Source: Oscarella lobularis
Taxonomy: Eukaryota; Porifera; Homoscleromorpha; Homosclerophorida; Oscarellidae
Direction of reading: 5' to 3'
Length of the DNA: 64,000 bases
Assembly (NCBI RefSeq): GCF_947507565.1
Contig: NW_027077201.1
Span: 1 to 64,000, forward strand
Part shown: positions 21,948 through 32,717 of the stretch, one piece after another
How the letters are laid out: each line of letters starts with the position of its first letter
Numbering within the stretch: position 1 is the stretch's first letter
Program-made: the position numbers and the translations under genes
Notes under the pieces: generated by a model
The model's input: the letters and a program-made list of their open reading frames with translations, nothing else
What the model was told of the DNA's origin: nothing
Databases searched by the model: none

Positions 21948-22199
21948 TTACTGTCAGTTTGAATCTTCTATCACCAGTCGCTATTATTTCCAGTCTCCAA
22001 TTACCTGCTCTCCCAGGGATCCAGGTCGAATTGAGTGCCAGCCCTTTAACCTCCCTAAGAAAGTTTCTGCGTGAAACATTACAGAGAAGAAACTGCTTGC
22101 TTTAATTAAAAAGTGGCAATTGGGATGTTATGATTTATCTAATGAAAAACACAAAAAGTGGCTTAACTCTGTCATTATCTCAGCATGCAGGCATCTCCT

Positions 22200-23100
22200 C
22201 TTTTCCCGGAAACCAGTCTGAAATCCAAATGTGTTGTCACGCCAACACTCGTCAACGAAAGAAAAATATTTTCTAAGAAAGTGCTATCTCACGCTAGTGC
22301 AAAGCCTTCTTCCAAACCACCTGCCTAGCTTGCTTTGCCTTGCTTGCCAGCCCTGCAAAATACAAAAGCTTCAAAAGACAGCATAAGTTTTTAAAAAAAT
22401 ATGATGAGCAGAGCCAATATGAAAAAGTAGAAGAGAAAGCACAGAAGAAAAAAAGACTAGTAGAGAAAAAAGAAAGCAGAGAGAAAGGCAGGGAGAGAGG
22501 CAAAAGCTCAAGAAAAAAGAAAAAAGGGCTATAAATGAGAGGAAATTGTCGATTCAAAAAGCGGCAGAAAAAAAATTAAGAGTGAAAGATGAAGCTGATA
22601 AAAGGCCACCAATACGATCTCAGAGGCAGTAGAGGAAGAAAATTAAGAGCGATTTTGACAGTAGTGACTTTTGTGGTCGCCTAAGAGAACCGCATCTTTT
22701 GTTTGAATTATCTAAGGCCGATTATGAGAGTATTACCTTTAGCTTTAAATGCCTGCTGAGAGCCTCATTGTTTGATTTGCACGATTGAGGTCGTTTCCGA
22801 AAGCCTCTTCTTTTTTCTTTAAGTTGTTTGAACAAATACTTGTGCAACTCTAACCCACAGCTGTAATTGAAATTCACTTATAAAAATAAAAGTCAGTTTC
22901 CGACTTTTGATACCTGAGGTAGCTTTTTTCAAACGCCAATTTTTTTGGCAGTGGTTTGGCGTATTGGCAAAGTCTAAACGGCATACGATAGAGAGCTGTC
23001 CACGCTTTCGATCGATGCATACCTTTCCTGGGCTGGAAACTACCATTTACGAGAGAGCCTCTGTCCGGAAACGATTACTCCGTCCGACTTTAGGCTAAGA
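22200..23100. other. A-rich low-complexity stretch and non-coding flank
   Basis: The plus strand at about 22330-22630 is a run of AGAAAAAAG/GAGAAAG words that gives an artificial Lys/Glu/Arg-rich frame (22340-22534). The rest has no recognised feature. Confidence 0.4.
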
Positions 23101-23129
23101 TAGAAATTGACTATACGAATAAATTCGTT

Positions 23130-23700
23130 TATTCGTGGAGTTTGGAATTAGGGAATTAGGAGCAATTAAACCCTAATAATCCCTAACCTTTACCCTACCC
23201 GCTAACGCTCAAAAGGGGCCACATTATAAAAATATAAGAATTTAAGGCAAATAAATGCCTAGTAAACAGGAAAATACAAAAAAACAACCAGGGATACATG
23301 GCATAATCTTACGCCAAACCCTGACCTTTACTTCCCCAACAAGGGACGAACTTACGCTTGAAAAATGAGCCTATAACCTTCAAACAGGCGTAAATACATG
23401 CCTAACCTAAGCCTAATCCTTACCCTTATCCGGGAAACAGGGCCAACACCTGAACAATGCGAAAACGCAAAAACAAACACCAAGAACTTAAAATAATTGC
23501 AAGGAAAAGGAACATCTTTGAAAAAGCCCTTTAAAGGAAAAAATAAAATAAGAAAACATACAAGCACCAGAAAACGTCAAACCATATGGCAAAAATTGCC
23601 AAAAAATAATTCAATTGCGTCGAAATATGGCTCAATATAATGGGGACCCAAAAAGGGCCCCTAACCCTTTTTCTGTAAAAAAAGTTTAATCAATTAGAAA
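23130..23700 (+). repeat. degenerate CCTAAC-rich stretch
   Basis: Scattered CCCTAA, CCTAACC and AACCCTGACC words appear (about 23160-23240, 23310-23440, 23650-23670) without a regular period. They resemble decayed telomere-like or simple repeat sequence, but no uninterrupted TTAGGG-type array is present. Confidence 0.35.
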
Positions 23701-23799
23701 CTTTTTCGAAACTTCTCCAAAACTTATTTCCAAAAAAACACACCTTTAAAAAATCAAGTAACACTTTTAAAAAGAGGATATTGAACAATAGCAGAGCGA

Positions 23800-25394
23800 C
23801 CATTACATCATAGATAAAAAAGAAAGCGATCGGCAACTCCGACTTTCACGTGACAATTAGGGTCGTCTATGTGTGTCCCGGTAAGACCCGGATTAATGAA
23901 CGCCTTCGTCGCTGCTCTAGACAGCGTTTTTGCCGAGGAAAGTTTCCGGCGGATGCCCCAGATGGGATTCGGCCAAGGCATCATGCCCCAAAGTCTACGA
24001 CGTGGCGTCAACACCGGCTGTGACGATTGCGGCTCTTTCGATTGTTTCTGCCATCGAATCATGCGTATCGGGAACCAGCGACGTTAAAAGCGTGGCGTTT
24101 CGCCGCGAAAAAGCCTTCGCCTTGTTCCACAAAGTTGCCCTCACCGTCTAACACCAAACGCCAACACGCCGCCCGCGCGGAAACACCCGTCTTTGTGCTC
24201 CAAACTACACGCCTTAGTCTTTTCCTTTTGCCTTTGAAACGCGCGTTCCCAAGCAGTCCCTTCTGCGCTACCCGTCCTCCTTGGCTACTGTGCAATCTGG
24301 AACGCGATGCCGGCCACCGCACTGCACGCACATGTGTCTGAACCGGCGATCCGAGCAATAACGTCAATTCTCGCGAAAGTTCCACTTGAAGCACGCTCCT
24401 TTGCCATTTCTGCCGCTACCCGAGTGGCTCCGCTCGTCAGGGGCTACGCGCCGGGCACTGATTGTCCGTCTGAAATTGATCTCCACAGCTGGTTCAGCGA
24501 GCCAGCAGCGACGCCCCCGCTGCAGCCACTTCCGGCCTAATACACCGACGCGGAAACATCGCGCTATTCGTGCAAGACAAGTCCAAATCGGGCTTGGCCG
24601 CGGCAAGCGTACGAAAACGGACGTCGTACTCACGCCATCTTTCCGCGGGAAAAACGGACGCCTTCTGCAAAAACAAGCCGCAGGTAGCCTAGCAGCATCG
24701 TCGCGTCGTCACGATGCCTTGAGCACGAAATGATTGTGTACGCCGCGAAGTAGGATGCCAAACTTGTCAGACCTGGACCCGGGCTGAGCTTCCTGCGGGT
24801 TCCCGAAATGAGCTGGCTCAACGGATTGGCCTCCTTCAGCGTGACCACCGGTGTGAGGTTCTCCGTCCGGAGCTCCGCCATGTCCACAAACTGCTTGGAC
24901 ACAATACGTGCTGCCACCTTTTCATGAATAGACATGCCTTCGGCCAGGATAAATTGCTCCGGCGTAACAGCCTCAGCGGACGCCGCCTCTTTAGGCGCTT
25001 CCGCTAGCAACGACACTGCCCTATTCTTGCCCTTGTGCGCCGTATCACTGACGGCCGCCAAGACGGCCGCGAAGCCAGCCGCCAACGCGCTTTCTCTTTT
25101 CTTCGCCACCTGATCGTAGTCCATCATTGGGATTTCCCCTAGAAACGCCTCAGATGACCGATTAGTGCCTAAGCTCACAAAGCCAGCCTCGCCTCCGGCG
25201 CCGAAAGGCAAAGGAAAAAAAAGAAAATCTGTTGAGCTATTCTGGTCGATTGAATTCTGATTAAACCGTCCGTTTGTCATGCCTGAGCAAAATCAGAAAT
25301 GTTCTGCCTAAGGAGAGTCTTTTAAATAAGAATTGCTTTTCTAGTAAGCTTTCCTAATTAGGAGCAAAAGTGTAACCTTCCTTTGGAGCGCTAC
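23800..25394 (-). mobile_element. DIRS-type retroelement fragment, 5' part
   Basis: This is a minus-strand fragment whose 5' border is taken at 25394 (GCGCTA), because a second inverted copy at 29108 shares sequence up to exactly that point. It holds the 5' untranslated region and a gag-like ORF with a zinc-binding C-terminus. The reverse transcriptase, RNase H, methylase-like and tyrosine recombinase parts of DIRS elements are not present downstream; sequence becomes unrecognisable below about 24,000. Confidence 0.55.
24290..25280 (-). pseudogene. DIRS-type gag-like ORF1, frameshifted
   Basis: The main frame (Met at 25280, ending 24630) includes EKVAARIVSKQFVDMAEL and HRDDATMLLGYLRLV. It shifts near 24650 to a frame reading RWREYDVRFRTLAAAKPDLD, and shifts again to end with CSDRRFRHMCVQCGGRHRVP followed by DC near 24300-24350. 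The order E-x-I-x-x-G-x-Y-V-D/M-x-x-L, W-x-x-Y-D-x-x-F-R-x-x-A-A, then a Cys/His cluster C-x4-FRH-x-C-x2-CGG-x-H-x4-C is the standard layout of DIRS ORF1. Two frameshifts make it a pseudogene. GC content is higher than its flanks. Confidence 0.65.
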
Positions 25395-25443
25395 TTGCCT
25401 CGGACCCAGACCTCTCCCTCAAGCGGGGAAAGGCCGGGTACCG
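25395..25443 (+). repeat. Academ-like terminus with internal palindrome (left end of decayed element)
   Basis: TTGCCTCGGACCCAGACC at 25395 is followed by TCTCCC, a short spacer, and GGGGAAAGGCCGGGTACC. It resembles the termini of the intact element at 32,341 (TAGCCTCGTACCCAGGCCCT...GGAGAAAGGGCCTGG). It lies directly against the DIRS border and points rightward to the transposase remnant at 26-28 kb. Confidence 0.5.
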
Positions 25444-25449
25444 AATTAG

Positions 25450-25510
25450 ATCACGTGATTCCCATGCTTTCCACGTGATTACCCAATATGGTATGATCAC
25501 GTGTATCCAA
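25450..25510. promoter_or_regulatory. cluster of three CACGTG boxes
   Basis: TCACGTGATT, CCACGTGATTACC and TCACGTGTATCC occur at about 25451, 25470 and 25498, just inside the putative element terminus and upstream of the transposase remnant. They may be the element's promoter, since CACGTG also marks other candidate promoters here. Confidence 0.35.
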
Positions 25511-25739
25511 TATAAAGGACACATAGCACCTTTTGCCGATGACTCATATCTGTCGCCTTTCACTTCTCGCGAGTTCTCGGTAGGGCGTTCCTCTTCACGC
25601 TTACGCGCAGTGGAAAGTCCGCCGTATGTCTTCAATTCTGTCGATGTTACGCAAAGTCTTACCGGAGGATTTTCGTTCTCAGAGAGCCGAGTGGTCAGTT
25701 GTCTACCGTATCATAACGACTTAATGACTTCAGATGCAG

Positions 25740-28160
25740 ATTGCGAACTCAGTTTACTCCCCAATTGGGCCCCAACGTCCCCGTCTCTCTCATTCGAAGC
25801 CTTTTGGTTGACCGTTTTGGAAAAGACATCAGTCAGATTGAGACGAATCGAATTGCCAGTCTGGCATTCCCCAACGTCTCTGTGAAGAAGAGCTACTTGA
25901 AGAAGCGCTATGTTTTCTCCGGCTTAGTCCAAGTTCCCCCCCTGCGAGTTCTTTTCCTGCCGATCAGTCGCAGCATGTGCCAGACAAAGCAGCTTCCATC
26001 AACTGGGATCTCGTTGCAAATACACTGGTAAAAGAGCTCGAAGCTTTGAGGAATTGCGAAGAGTCTTCTATCATATCATGACTGGGCCGGTGAATATCAA
26101 GGGCTTGTCCAAATTTCCTATGAGAGAAATCTGGACAACTCAGGAAAGACAAAGCCCGCACCTCACATTCATTCTACGTAATCTGGTCGAAGACGAAAGA
26201 AGGAAAAACCATGCATCAGCTCGTCTTAAAGCAGCTATTACCGAGTCCGTCATTCTTAAGCAGCGCGCGACGAGAGCAAGTGGCATTCAGCTGCTCACGT
26301 CATTTATGTTGGTGTTCAAGGGAACCAGCAGAGAGGTTATCACCCATCTGAATTGCATGGAAATTTGCATGTCATACTCTCAAACCTGGAGACGTCTAGA
26401 GGATGTAGCAGCAGATCCCGAGCGTCTAAGGGATGTTCGTAGTAAGCCAGTTCTGTGCGTGTACGACAATCTCAATATCTACAGAAGTTTGCATCACGAA
26501 AGAACCAGTGATTATTAGCAGTGCTAACCTCTCTACAGTTCCATTTATAATGTTATTTGTTCTAGGATCTCAGTCAAGCATGCAGAATCTCACCACCAGG
26601 TTAGCAATACGCATCAGGAATCTCCCACCAAATTGGTTCGCCAGTCCACAGGTAATATACACAAAAAAGCCAGTTATATCAAAACATTTTTATATTATAA
26701 AGAAATCTCGATCTCTTTTGTCTTACTAGGATTTAATGCCCACGTAAATCGAAAATCAATCCCTTTTTGAAGAAGCCATCGACTATGTGATGGAGTTTAC
26801 TCTTGCTCGACTTTCGACCCTGTCAGGCTTTCAACCAAAAGAACACGATGGTAAAAATCAGACGTTGCAGTTTTGGAAATTCTAGACATCGACAACGCCA
26901 CAACCGATAATAATATTGCCATTTGTGAAAAATATTTTTGTGACCTGCAGAAGTCGGACATGTCTCCACAGGGGAAATATAACAGTTTTGTTTTACATTT
27001 TTAATCTAAACATAACAGCTTGTCGTTGGTGATCAAAAAACCTGCAGTAACATTCGAAGTGCGAAGAGGGTAAAGATATGTCAAGACAACCCCTTTCTTC
27101 AATTCAGTTAGGCATGCGAATGTCCTGGTAAGAAATTTTTCTTTTAAAATTCCACGTACACTTTTCTTACCTTTCCTGTCTCTCCGGCGATTTCCATTTT
27201 GCATTGGTGTGCTTGCGCGTCATTTTTAATTCAGTTTGTGGATCTGAACGCGACAAGGGATCGCTCTGCCATCTCAAAAACGTTGTCAATTGGAAGCATG
27301 CAGACAAAGGGGTCAAAGTTTTCAACAACGAAAACGAATTTCTGTCTCACGTTTTCCAGGCCCACCTTTTAGCCGGAGTTATGTCTTACTTCAAAATTTC
27401 GTCAACTGATGAAGAACTATCAGTTTCACCTGAAGATTTTCAGCAATGGCTGCAAACTCAAGCTAAGGAGATAGTAATCCGGACCATACTCTTATGCGAT
27501 TTGTCCATCGACCCAGAGAAGGATGATCACCTCTATCTTCTCCATCGACGTATTCTCCATTTGGAATATTTTTTGTTTGAACCTCCGGCATTCCATTAGA
27601 GACGCCAAAAATTATTGCAGCCTGGAAATATGTCACCATCTTATTTCTTGGGTCTGGTCGACGAAATTATGCTACTGAGGCGGCCAATTTTCTGTGCAAT
27701 TTGCAAGCAGATTGATCATCGAGTACGGCCTTTATCGCAATTCACAACCGAACGGTGAATACAAGTGGAATCAAAGACAGAGTCAAACCAATCGACCAGC
27801 AAATAGAGCACTACAATCTGTAAGATATTAAAAATAAAATGTTTTCCTGTACATCCATTTTTCTACCTTAGTCTGTTGAAAAATGCAATGGGATCCTCAA
27901 GTAATTCTTTGTCAAATTATGCGAAGATATTGTCGCAGACGGTGCTATTTCTGAGAGATTCATGGGAGGAGATGAATGCAGAAACGTCATCGGCATTCAA
28001 TTCCTCGATTCATTCAACACCTTCGGCAGATGAGGACATTATGACCATGTGTAAAGTCATTTTGGAGAGTGGAATGTGCGGAGTTGAGGATGATCGAAAG
28101 TTATTTGCTCCAACAGTTGATCCTTGGGAAAAAGTTCTGGAAAGGATCGAAAACTGGTAG
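25740..28160 (+). pseudogene. DUF6589-type (Academ-like) transposase, second and divergent lineage, decayed
   Basis: Coding blocks are scattered over several frames. 26054-26518 ends in RSKPVLCVYDNLNIYRSLHH, with D-N of the first catalytic region. Near 26885-26950 a block reads TTDNNIAICEKYFCDLQKSD. Near 27017-27060 LVVGDQKTCSNIRSAKRVK holds the second Asp (G-D-Q). 27204-27599 continues with HVFQAHLLAGVMSYF. 27620-27709 reads RRNYATEAANFLCNLQAD, and after a frameshift VNTSGIKDRVKPIDQQIEHYN (near 27745-27820) holds the Glu position. 27876-28160 is the C-terminal tail. Motif order matches DUF6589 proteins, but sequence is far from the intact transposase at 32.8 kb. Some frame changes may be introns. 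Confidence 0.6.
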
Positions 28161-28900
28161 CTATCGAAGTTCATAAGAAAGAATCTCGTAGAGTGTCTAG
28201 ACGAGGAAGTTGGAAACTCAGCAACTGCAGAATTGTCATACTATATTAGACACTTGCTGTAGACATTCTCTCTTGCTTAGTGTATGATTGTCATTTTAAC
28301 TGCCTCTTTTACCTGGCTTTCTGCAACTTCCGGCTGATTTTTGGACTTCTGAGACTCCTATGCAAGCCTGAATGACTTGAAAGACGCTCTCGATGTACTT
28401 GGGCTGAACTGTAGCTATCGGCTCGATGTTACGCACTTCTTGGATGATGTCAAACTTTTTCACGACTTCCCGGATTGTTCTGTTGGTGAGGACAGACTGT
28501 GGGCCAGAAATGACGCCAATTCAACCTCTGCAGCCCTCCACTGTCGTAGTCTTTCAAGAAGAAGCTCCCGTTGACCGGCTGAGACCTAGGAAACGTGGCC
28601 GTACTGTAATTAATTATTAGGTAAGACTAATTTAGAGGCTTACAGTCTTCTGCTTGAATTTTCCCCTGACTGTCATAGTATGTTTACGCTTTGCAGTAAT
28701 GAGTTTCAAGAATTGGTTGGGGTCACTGCTTGATTTTGCACACCGAGAGCAGCAATTCGTATAAAGCTCCCCTGAGCTGGATGAGTCGAGGGCCTCTAGC
28801 AGGGTGAACCGCGGACATGGACTCGGAATCGAAGTGCCATGCCTGTACAAATTCATCGGAAGAAAAGATTTCGTAGAGAAACTTTCTAGTTTGATTGTTA
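28160..28900. other. unassigned sequence between transposase remnant and Tigger-like end
   Basis: Short frames on both strands (28377-28620 plus, 28632-28953 minus) have no clear domain. They could be the decayed C-terminal part of a pogo/Tigger-type transposase, given the terminus at 29107, but the match is too weak to claim. Confidence 0.25.
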
Positions 28901-28904
28901 GAGA

Positions 28905-29107
28905 TGACTAGATGGCCGTAATAAAGAGAACTGCAGGCAAGGGTTTGGTCCAAATTTTGTGGCCGCTATACGTAATAAACAGGTGGCCGTATTATTCAGA
29001 AAGAAATGGCTGTACTCAATGCTGCCATCAGCCGAGACCAACCGAAAGTGGCCGGATAAAACAGGTGACCGTTTAAGTCAGGTGGCCGCAATAGCAGGTT
29101 TTACTGT
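28905..29107 (-). repeat. Tigger/pogo-like terminal region with repeated GGCCACC motif
   Basis: Read on the minus strand from TA at 29106, the sequence starts CAGTAAAACCTGCTATTGCG and then repeats C-G-GCCACCTG-like words at about 15-40 bp spacing (near 29088, 29062, 29045, 28985, 28965). Starting with CAGT after TA and carrying repeated subterminal motifs is typical of pogo/Tigger ends. The opposite end is not clear. Confidence 0.5.
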
Positions 29108-29420
29108 AGCGCTCTAAAGGAAGGCTACACTTTTGCTCGTAATTAGGAAAGCTTACTAGAAAAGATTTTCTTATCTAAAAGACTCTCCGTAGGCAGAACA
29201 TTTCTGATTTTTCTCAGGCATGACAAACGGACGGTTTAATCAGAATTCAATCGAGCAGAATTGCTCAACAGATTTTCTTATTTTTCTTTGCCTTTTGGCG
29301 CCGGAGGGGAGGCTGGCTTTGTGAGCTGTGGCACTAATCAGTCGTCTGAGGCGTTTCTAGGGGAAATCCCAATGGTGGACTACGTTCTGGTGGCGAAGGA
29401 AAGAGTCTTAATAAATATAA
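29108..29420 (+). repeat. second DIRS-type 5' fragment, inverted copy
   Basis: From GCGCTCTAAAGGAAGG at 29109 onward the sequence is the reverse complement of 25394 downward: the same leader, the same ACAAACGGACGGTTTAATCA and the same start of ORF1 (PFGAGGEAGFVS, then SSEAFLGEIPM). Similarity stops abruptly at about 29405, after VAKE. The two copies are head to head with 3.7 kb between them. Confidence 0.75.
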
Positions 29421-29890
29421 GTTTTATGCTAATGGTTTCAAAGGTCTTTTTTTCTGATTTTGAGAAGCTTAGTGACATTTTATGTTTGTTTCAACTTTCT
29501 CTCTAATCATTTATGAGATGAAAATGTAAAACGCTAGTCATTAAGGGCAGTTTTTGTTATTTCTACTCGGCGAATGTCTGGGCAGCAATTTAATCAGAAT
29601 CAATCTATTGTAAACGTGGATTTTCTGAGGCAAAACATTATGCGTATTGCGTACCTTCCGATTTCAATTTTGAGAGACCTTTAACCCACATGCCTATGAA
29701 ACTGTTCGCTTTTCGGCGCGTCGCTTTTCGCGAGAGCGTTCCTCACGGGGCCGTTTAAAGGTGCTCCCGATGACCAAATCAGGACCTTCCGTGTATGCTT
29801 CTCTCGAATGACTTAGCTCCTCTCAAATGACTTAGCTAAACACAAGAGCTCTCGACTCGATTCGCGCAAGCATTCCCGCAAGCAAACAAA
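29421..29890. other. non-coding, nothing recognised
   Basis: This is an AT-rich stretch followed by a CGC-rich patch (29705-29760, TTTTCGGCGCGTCGCTTTTCG). No motif or repeat border was identified. Confidence 0.35.
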
Positions 29891-29939
29891 ACTGTTATCG
29901 AACAACCGAAGTCCGCACTCGGAAGCTTTTGACGACGCT

Positions 29940-30236
29940 TTGCCGACAAAAACGCCTTGCAAGAAAATCCGTCTGCCCGATTCTGCAACTTCTTTTCAGC
30001 CTTTGTCTGAGCGCAAGGCCAATTATGACGCTGCTTTGAGCCGTCGTTCTTCTTCTAGGACCCCTTCTATTCCTTCCACCCACTATTGTGCCCCTTCCCC
30101 TTCCCCTCAACCCCCTCTCTTCACCGCGACGACGACGACGTTGGCCGCCGCTTTTCTTCTAGAACCCCTTCCATTTCTTTCACCCACCGTTCGGCCCCTT
30201 TCCTTCAACCCTCCTCTCTTCGCCACGACGACTTCC

Positions 30237-30293
<57 letters not shown>

Positions 30294-30356
30294 TCGGCGG
30301 CGGCGGCGAGGAACAGCGCCATCTTTCTCGACGACAACTCAACATGTACAAATTAA
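29940..30356 (+). CDS. low-complexity ORF with an internal ~100-bp duplication
   Basis: A 138-codon frame contains two imperfect tandem copies of about 100 bp (about 30,040-30,145 and 30,146-30,240), both carrying TCTTCTAGRACCCCTTC, CACCCAC and CCCTCTCTTC words. It then runs into a GAC/ACG trinucleotide repeat coding for poly-Thr in this frame (poly-Asp in the next). There is no domain. It may be part of a transcribed exon, but codon content is dominated by the repeats. Confidence 0.25.
30233..30310 (+). repeat. (GAC)n microsatellite grading into (GGC)n
   Basis: About 19 nearly perfect GAC units follow TTCCAC, and the tract grades into GTCGGCGGCGGCG. The tract creates homopolymeric frames on both strands that are not evidence of genes. 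Confidence 0.9.
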
Positions 30357-30510
30357 TTGACGGTACACTCTTTAAAACGGATTAACCAAACGTCAGGTTT
30401 AAATAATGCATCAAAAATATTTATTTCCAATATACACCCTTAATTCGATTATTTTGTTTAACCAAAAGGCTACCTGAAGTTAAGGAATCATGGCAAAACC
30501 TTCATTACTA

Positions 30511-30759
30511 CAGTACATCCTCAATTATCCGAACCCCAATGTTTCACGGGGGTTCGGATAATCAAAATTTCGGATAATCGAGGGTACGCTAGAATCGAAC
30601 GTACGGTTCGAAAAAAGCTATTGTGTAAATTTTTTACGTCAATGACGTTATTTAAGCATATCGCGTTAGCAAATTAGATTACGTGACTTAAAATTAAATT
30701 TACATTTTGGATAATTGATGGTTCGGTTAAACGAGGTTCGGGTAATCGAGGATGTACTG
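30511..30759. mobile_element. 249-bp MITE, pogo/Tigger-like
   Basis: Inverted ends CAGTACATCCTCAATTATCC (30511) and its near-complement GGTAATCGAGGATGTACTG (ending 30759) are flanked by TA on both sides (30509-30510 and 30760-30761). An additional subterminal inverted pair, GGTTCGGATAAT-like, occurs inside each end. There is no coding capacity. TA target, CAGT terminus and small size fit a non-autonomous Tc1/mariner-pogo element. Confidence 0.8.
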
Positions 30760-30761
30760 TA

Positions 30762-31720
30762 TTGTCGAGTATTGATGTCGATACGGATGAGCGCTCAGTT
30801 GTTTTTATTAGTCGGACACGCACACACTTACTGGACGTTGCAATACACCGGATTCTCTAATCACACACAGGTACCGACTATTTATGACCTACTAGCGAGG
30901 AGGCCATTACATTACGGTCTGCAGTTCCGGACAATCAATTTTCACTACTCCTCCCCTGCAAGTTCCTAGCTACACACTGACAGACAACTCACACAAAAAT
31001 CAGAACAGAGAAAAACAAACTAGTTTCAAGCCTAAACTGCCTAATTTTCAACTAACAACTCCGCATTTAGCGTTCAGTTTTGACATGTTGATTTGTCTTT
31101 TCAGCAGATCCTATAACCTATATCAACCACTAGTGCAGTAGTATGCATTGACCACTGGGGTTGAACTTGCGAACCACCTTACAACCTTCTAAAGTGACCA
31201 GGAACGCTCAGATTCCGTTCATGCCAAGCGTATTGTTTAAACAAAGAGCAAAAAAGCGTTTGTTTTCCGATTCATGATTCAGATCCGAACTTACGCCCAG
31301 TTAGAATGCAATATCTCTGACGCTCCACGCCCACGTTATGCACCAAATAACTCGGGCGGATTAGCTTTCACGGAACGGAGTCAAGGTTCATTTGAGAGCG
31401 TTAGTACTTCTCTTGAGCAAAATGTGATTAGGCTTCAAAAAGAGTTGCCCCCTGAGCTGCAGCTAGCGACTTTCTAACTTCCGGTTTGTCAGGATGAATT
31501 GGGTGACATATCGTAAAGAGGGTACCGCGAACCAGAAATCAAAATTTAGCTAGTTTAGCTCACTTTTAAAGCAGGTGAAGTAGTTGATGAGTTCGACCGA
31601 GGCAAGAATCACTAACATTCGTAAAGGACGCTTCTGAACGACAATTCCCTACCCGTAACACACCTCGCTTTAGCAAAAGTGGTCACGCGACGGCGAATTG
31701 CATATCCCTACTCTTTTATA
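30762..31720. other. non-coding, nothing recognised
   Basis: Small frames (30715-30969, 31274-31477) have no domain. No TIR or repeat border is seen before the terminus at 31,728. Confidence 0.3.
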
Positions 31721-31727
31721 TCTCTGC

Positions 31728-31796
31728 CCAGACCTTCTCCCAGCGCCGCGCCACGCCCAGTAGCGCTCGCGGAGAGGGTCTAGGTCTCCGAGGCTA
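31728..31796. repeat. solo Academ-like terminus (hairpin plus GAGGCTA end)
   Basis: CCCAGACCTTCTCC (31728-31741) pairs with GGAGAGGGTCTAGG (31771-31784) as an imperfect stem. It is followed by TCTCCGAGGCTA, ending at 31796, which matches the right end of the intact element (GGTACGAGGCTA at 37726). The internal sequence is unlike the intact element, so this is the end of a different, probably non-autonomous or deleted, family member. Confidence 0.6.
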
Positions 31797-32331
31797 GGTC
31801 ACAGGTTGCTTAATTAAATAGGCATTCAAAAATCGCCACCAAACATCTTCACTGCAACAAGTTGGCAACAGAAAGCTATATGAAACTGACAGCAACATTG
31901 ATTTGTACAGCAGATTTAGAAAATATGTTGGCAGTATCCCGCATCCATCTGTTCTGCTCGACATCTCGAGGTAGGCCTCGACAACGTCTCTTATGCTCGT
32001 TTCCTCAGAAATCCGGTCTTTGATAGTCTTCATGATGTTTATCATGAACCGGAAGTAGAATGTCTATGGTCTCTTTTAGCAAAACTTGAATTCAACAGAA
32101 TCGTCAAACTTTGACGCGGTCAAACAGTACGACGCAGACTGTATATGATTTTGAAGTGAACAAAGAGATCAAAGAGAGGATCACGGTGAGAAACCCACCA
32201 CGCCCACAGGTACTCGAAAACAAACGCAATCGCGCGTCCGATAACGTTCACAATCACGCGATCGCGCCGTCCCGCTGAACCAACGACAGGCGCCGAACTA
32301 GCGAAACAAGTCTATAAACAACGCAACGCAT
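31797..32331. other. flank of the intact AcademH-like element
   Basis: A minus frame (31794-32045) is unrecognised. The segment immediately left of the element (about 32,210-32,331) is CG-rich like the tyrosine-recombinase remnant on the other side (37,736 onward). The two flanks were presumably contiguous before insertion. Confidence 0.35.
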
Positions 32332-32340
32332 ATCGCTAGC
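32332..32340 (+). repeat. 9-bp direct repeat (candidate target duplication), left copy
   Basis: ATCGCTAGC directly abuts the left terminus and is repeated exactly at 37727-37735 directly after the right terminus. Confidence 0.7.
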
Positions 32341-32351
32341 TAGCCTCGTAC

Positions 32352-32406
32352 CCAGGCCCTTTCTCCTGTTGCAAATCCCGGATAGACTCGCGGAGAAAGG
32401 GCCTGG
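32352..32406. repeat. terminal hairpin of left TIR
   Basis: Perfect 15-bp arms CCAGGCCCTTTCTCC (32352-32366) and GGAGAAAGGGCCTGG (32392-32406) flank a 25-nt loop. The same structure occurs in the right TIR at 37661-37715 and, in altered form, in the other termini of this family in the window. It may be a transposase or helicase recognition structure. Confidence 0.85.
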
Positions 32407-32495
32407 TTCCCACTGTATGCGCATGCGCCAGAAATTACCGTCTTCCCGGTAATCTGGATCTAAAGCGTTTTTCAAAAAGGCAATAGAAAGTTATT

Positions 32496-32717
32496 ATGAA
32501 AGCCTCCAAACAGCTTTTGCACGTTTCGCGGATACGCCACGCGCTTTCCTTACTGAGATCGCAACGTCACATTTTAGAGCGATTTGCACGGTTTCTCGAT
32601 AAGCGATTTGGTATCTTACAGTTGCTGTCGATTATCCATTCCCATAGTCGTCTTTTTGCCTCATATCGGTTGTCCAAAAAACTTGCTCAAGAGACAAACG
32701 AACGCCATTTTATTTGA
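32496..32717 (+). CDS. ORF inside the left TIR (73 codons), conserved in right TIR
   Basis: A frame starting KASKQLLHVSRIRHALSLL is rich in Arg, Leu and Ser and ends at TAG 32717. The right TIR has the same frame on the minus strand (37568-37332, 78 codons) with only a few amino-acid changes, one mutation removing the stop. It lies upstream of both genes, so it may be an upstream ORF in the leader of each mRNA, a separate small protein, or simply TIR sequence that happens to be open. No known domain. Confidence 0.35.
   Translation: MKASKQLLHVSRIRHALSLLRSQRHILERFARFLDKRFGILQLLSIIHSHSRLFASYRLSKKLAQETNERHFI

Noticed and set aside
22340-22534. Lys/Glu/Arg-rich 64-codon frame that could pass as a coiled coil
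   Set aside because: It comes from an AGAAAAAAG low-complexity run and has no flanking gene structure.
30086-30385. ORFs of poly-Asp, poly-Val or poly-Thr on both strands
   Set aside because: They are artefacts of the (GAC)n microsatellite read in different frames.
32254-32475. 73-codon minus frame across the left TIR border
   Set aside because: It spans the transposon junction and the terminal hairpin, has no motif, and is best explained as a chance frame.
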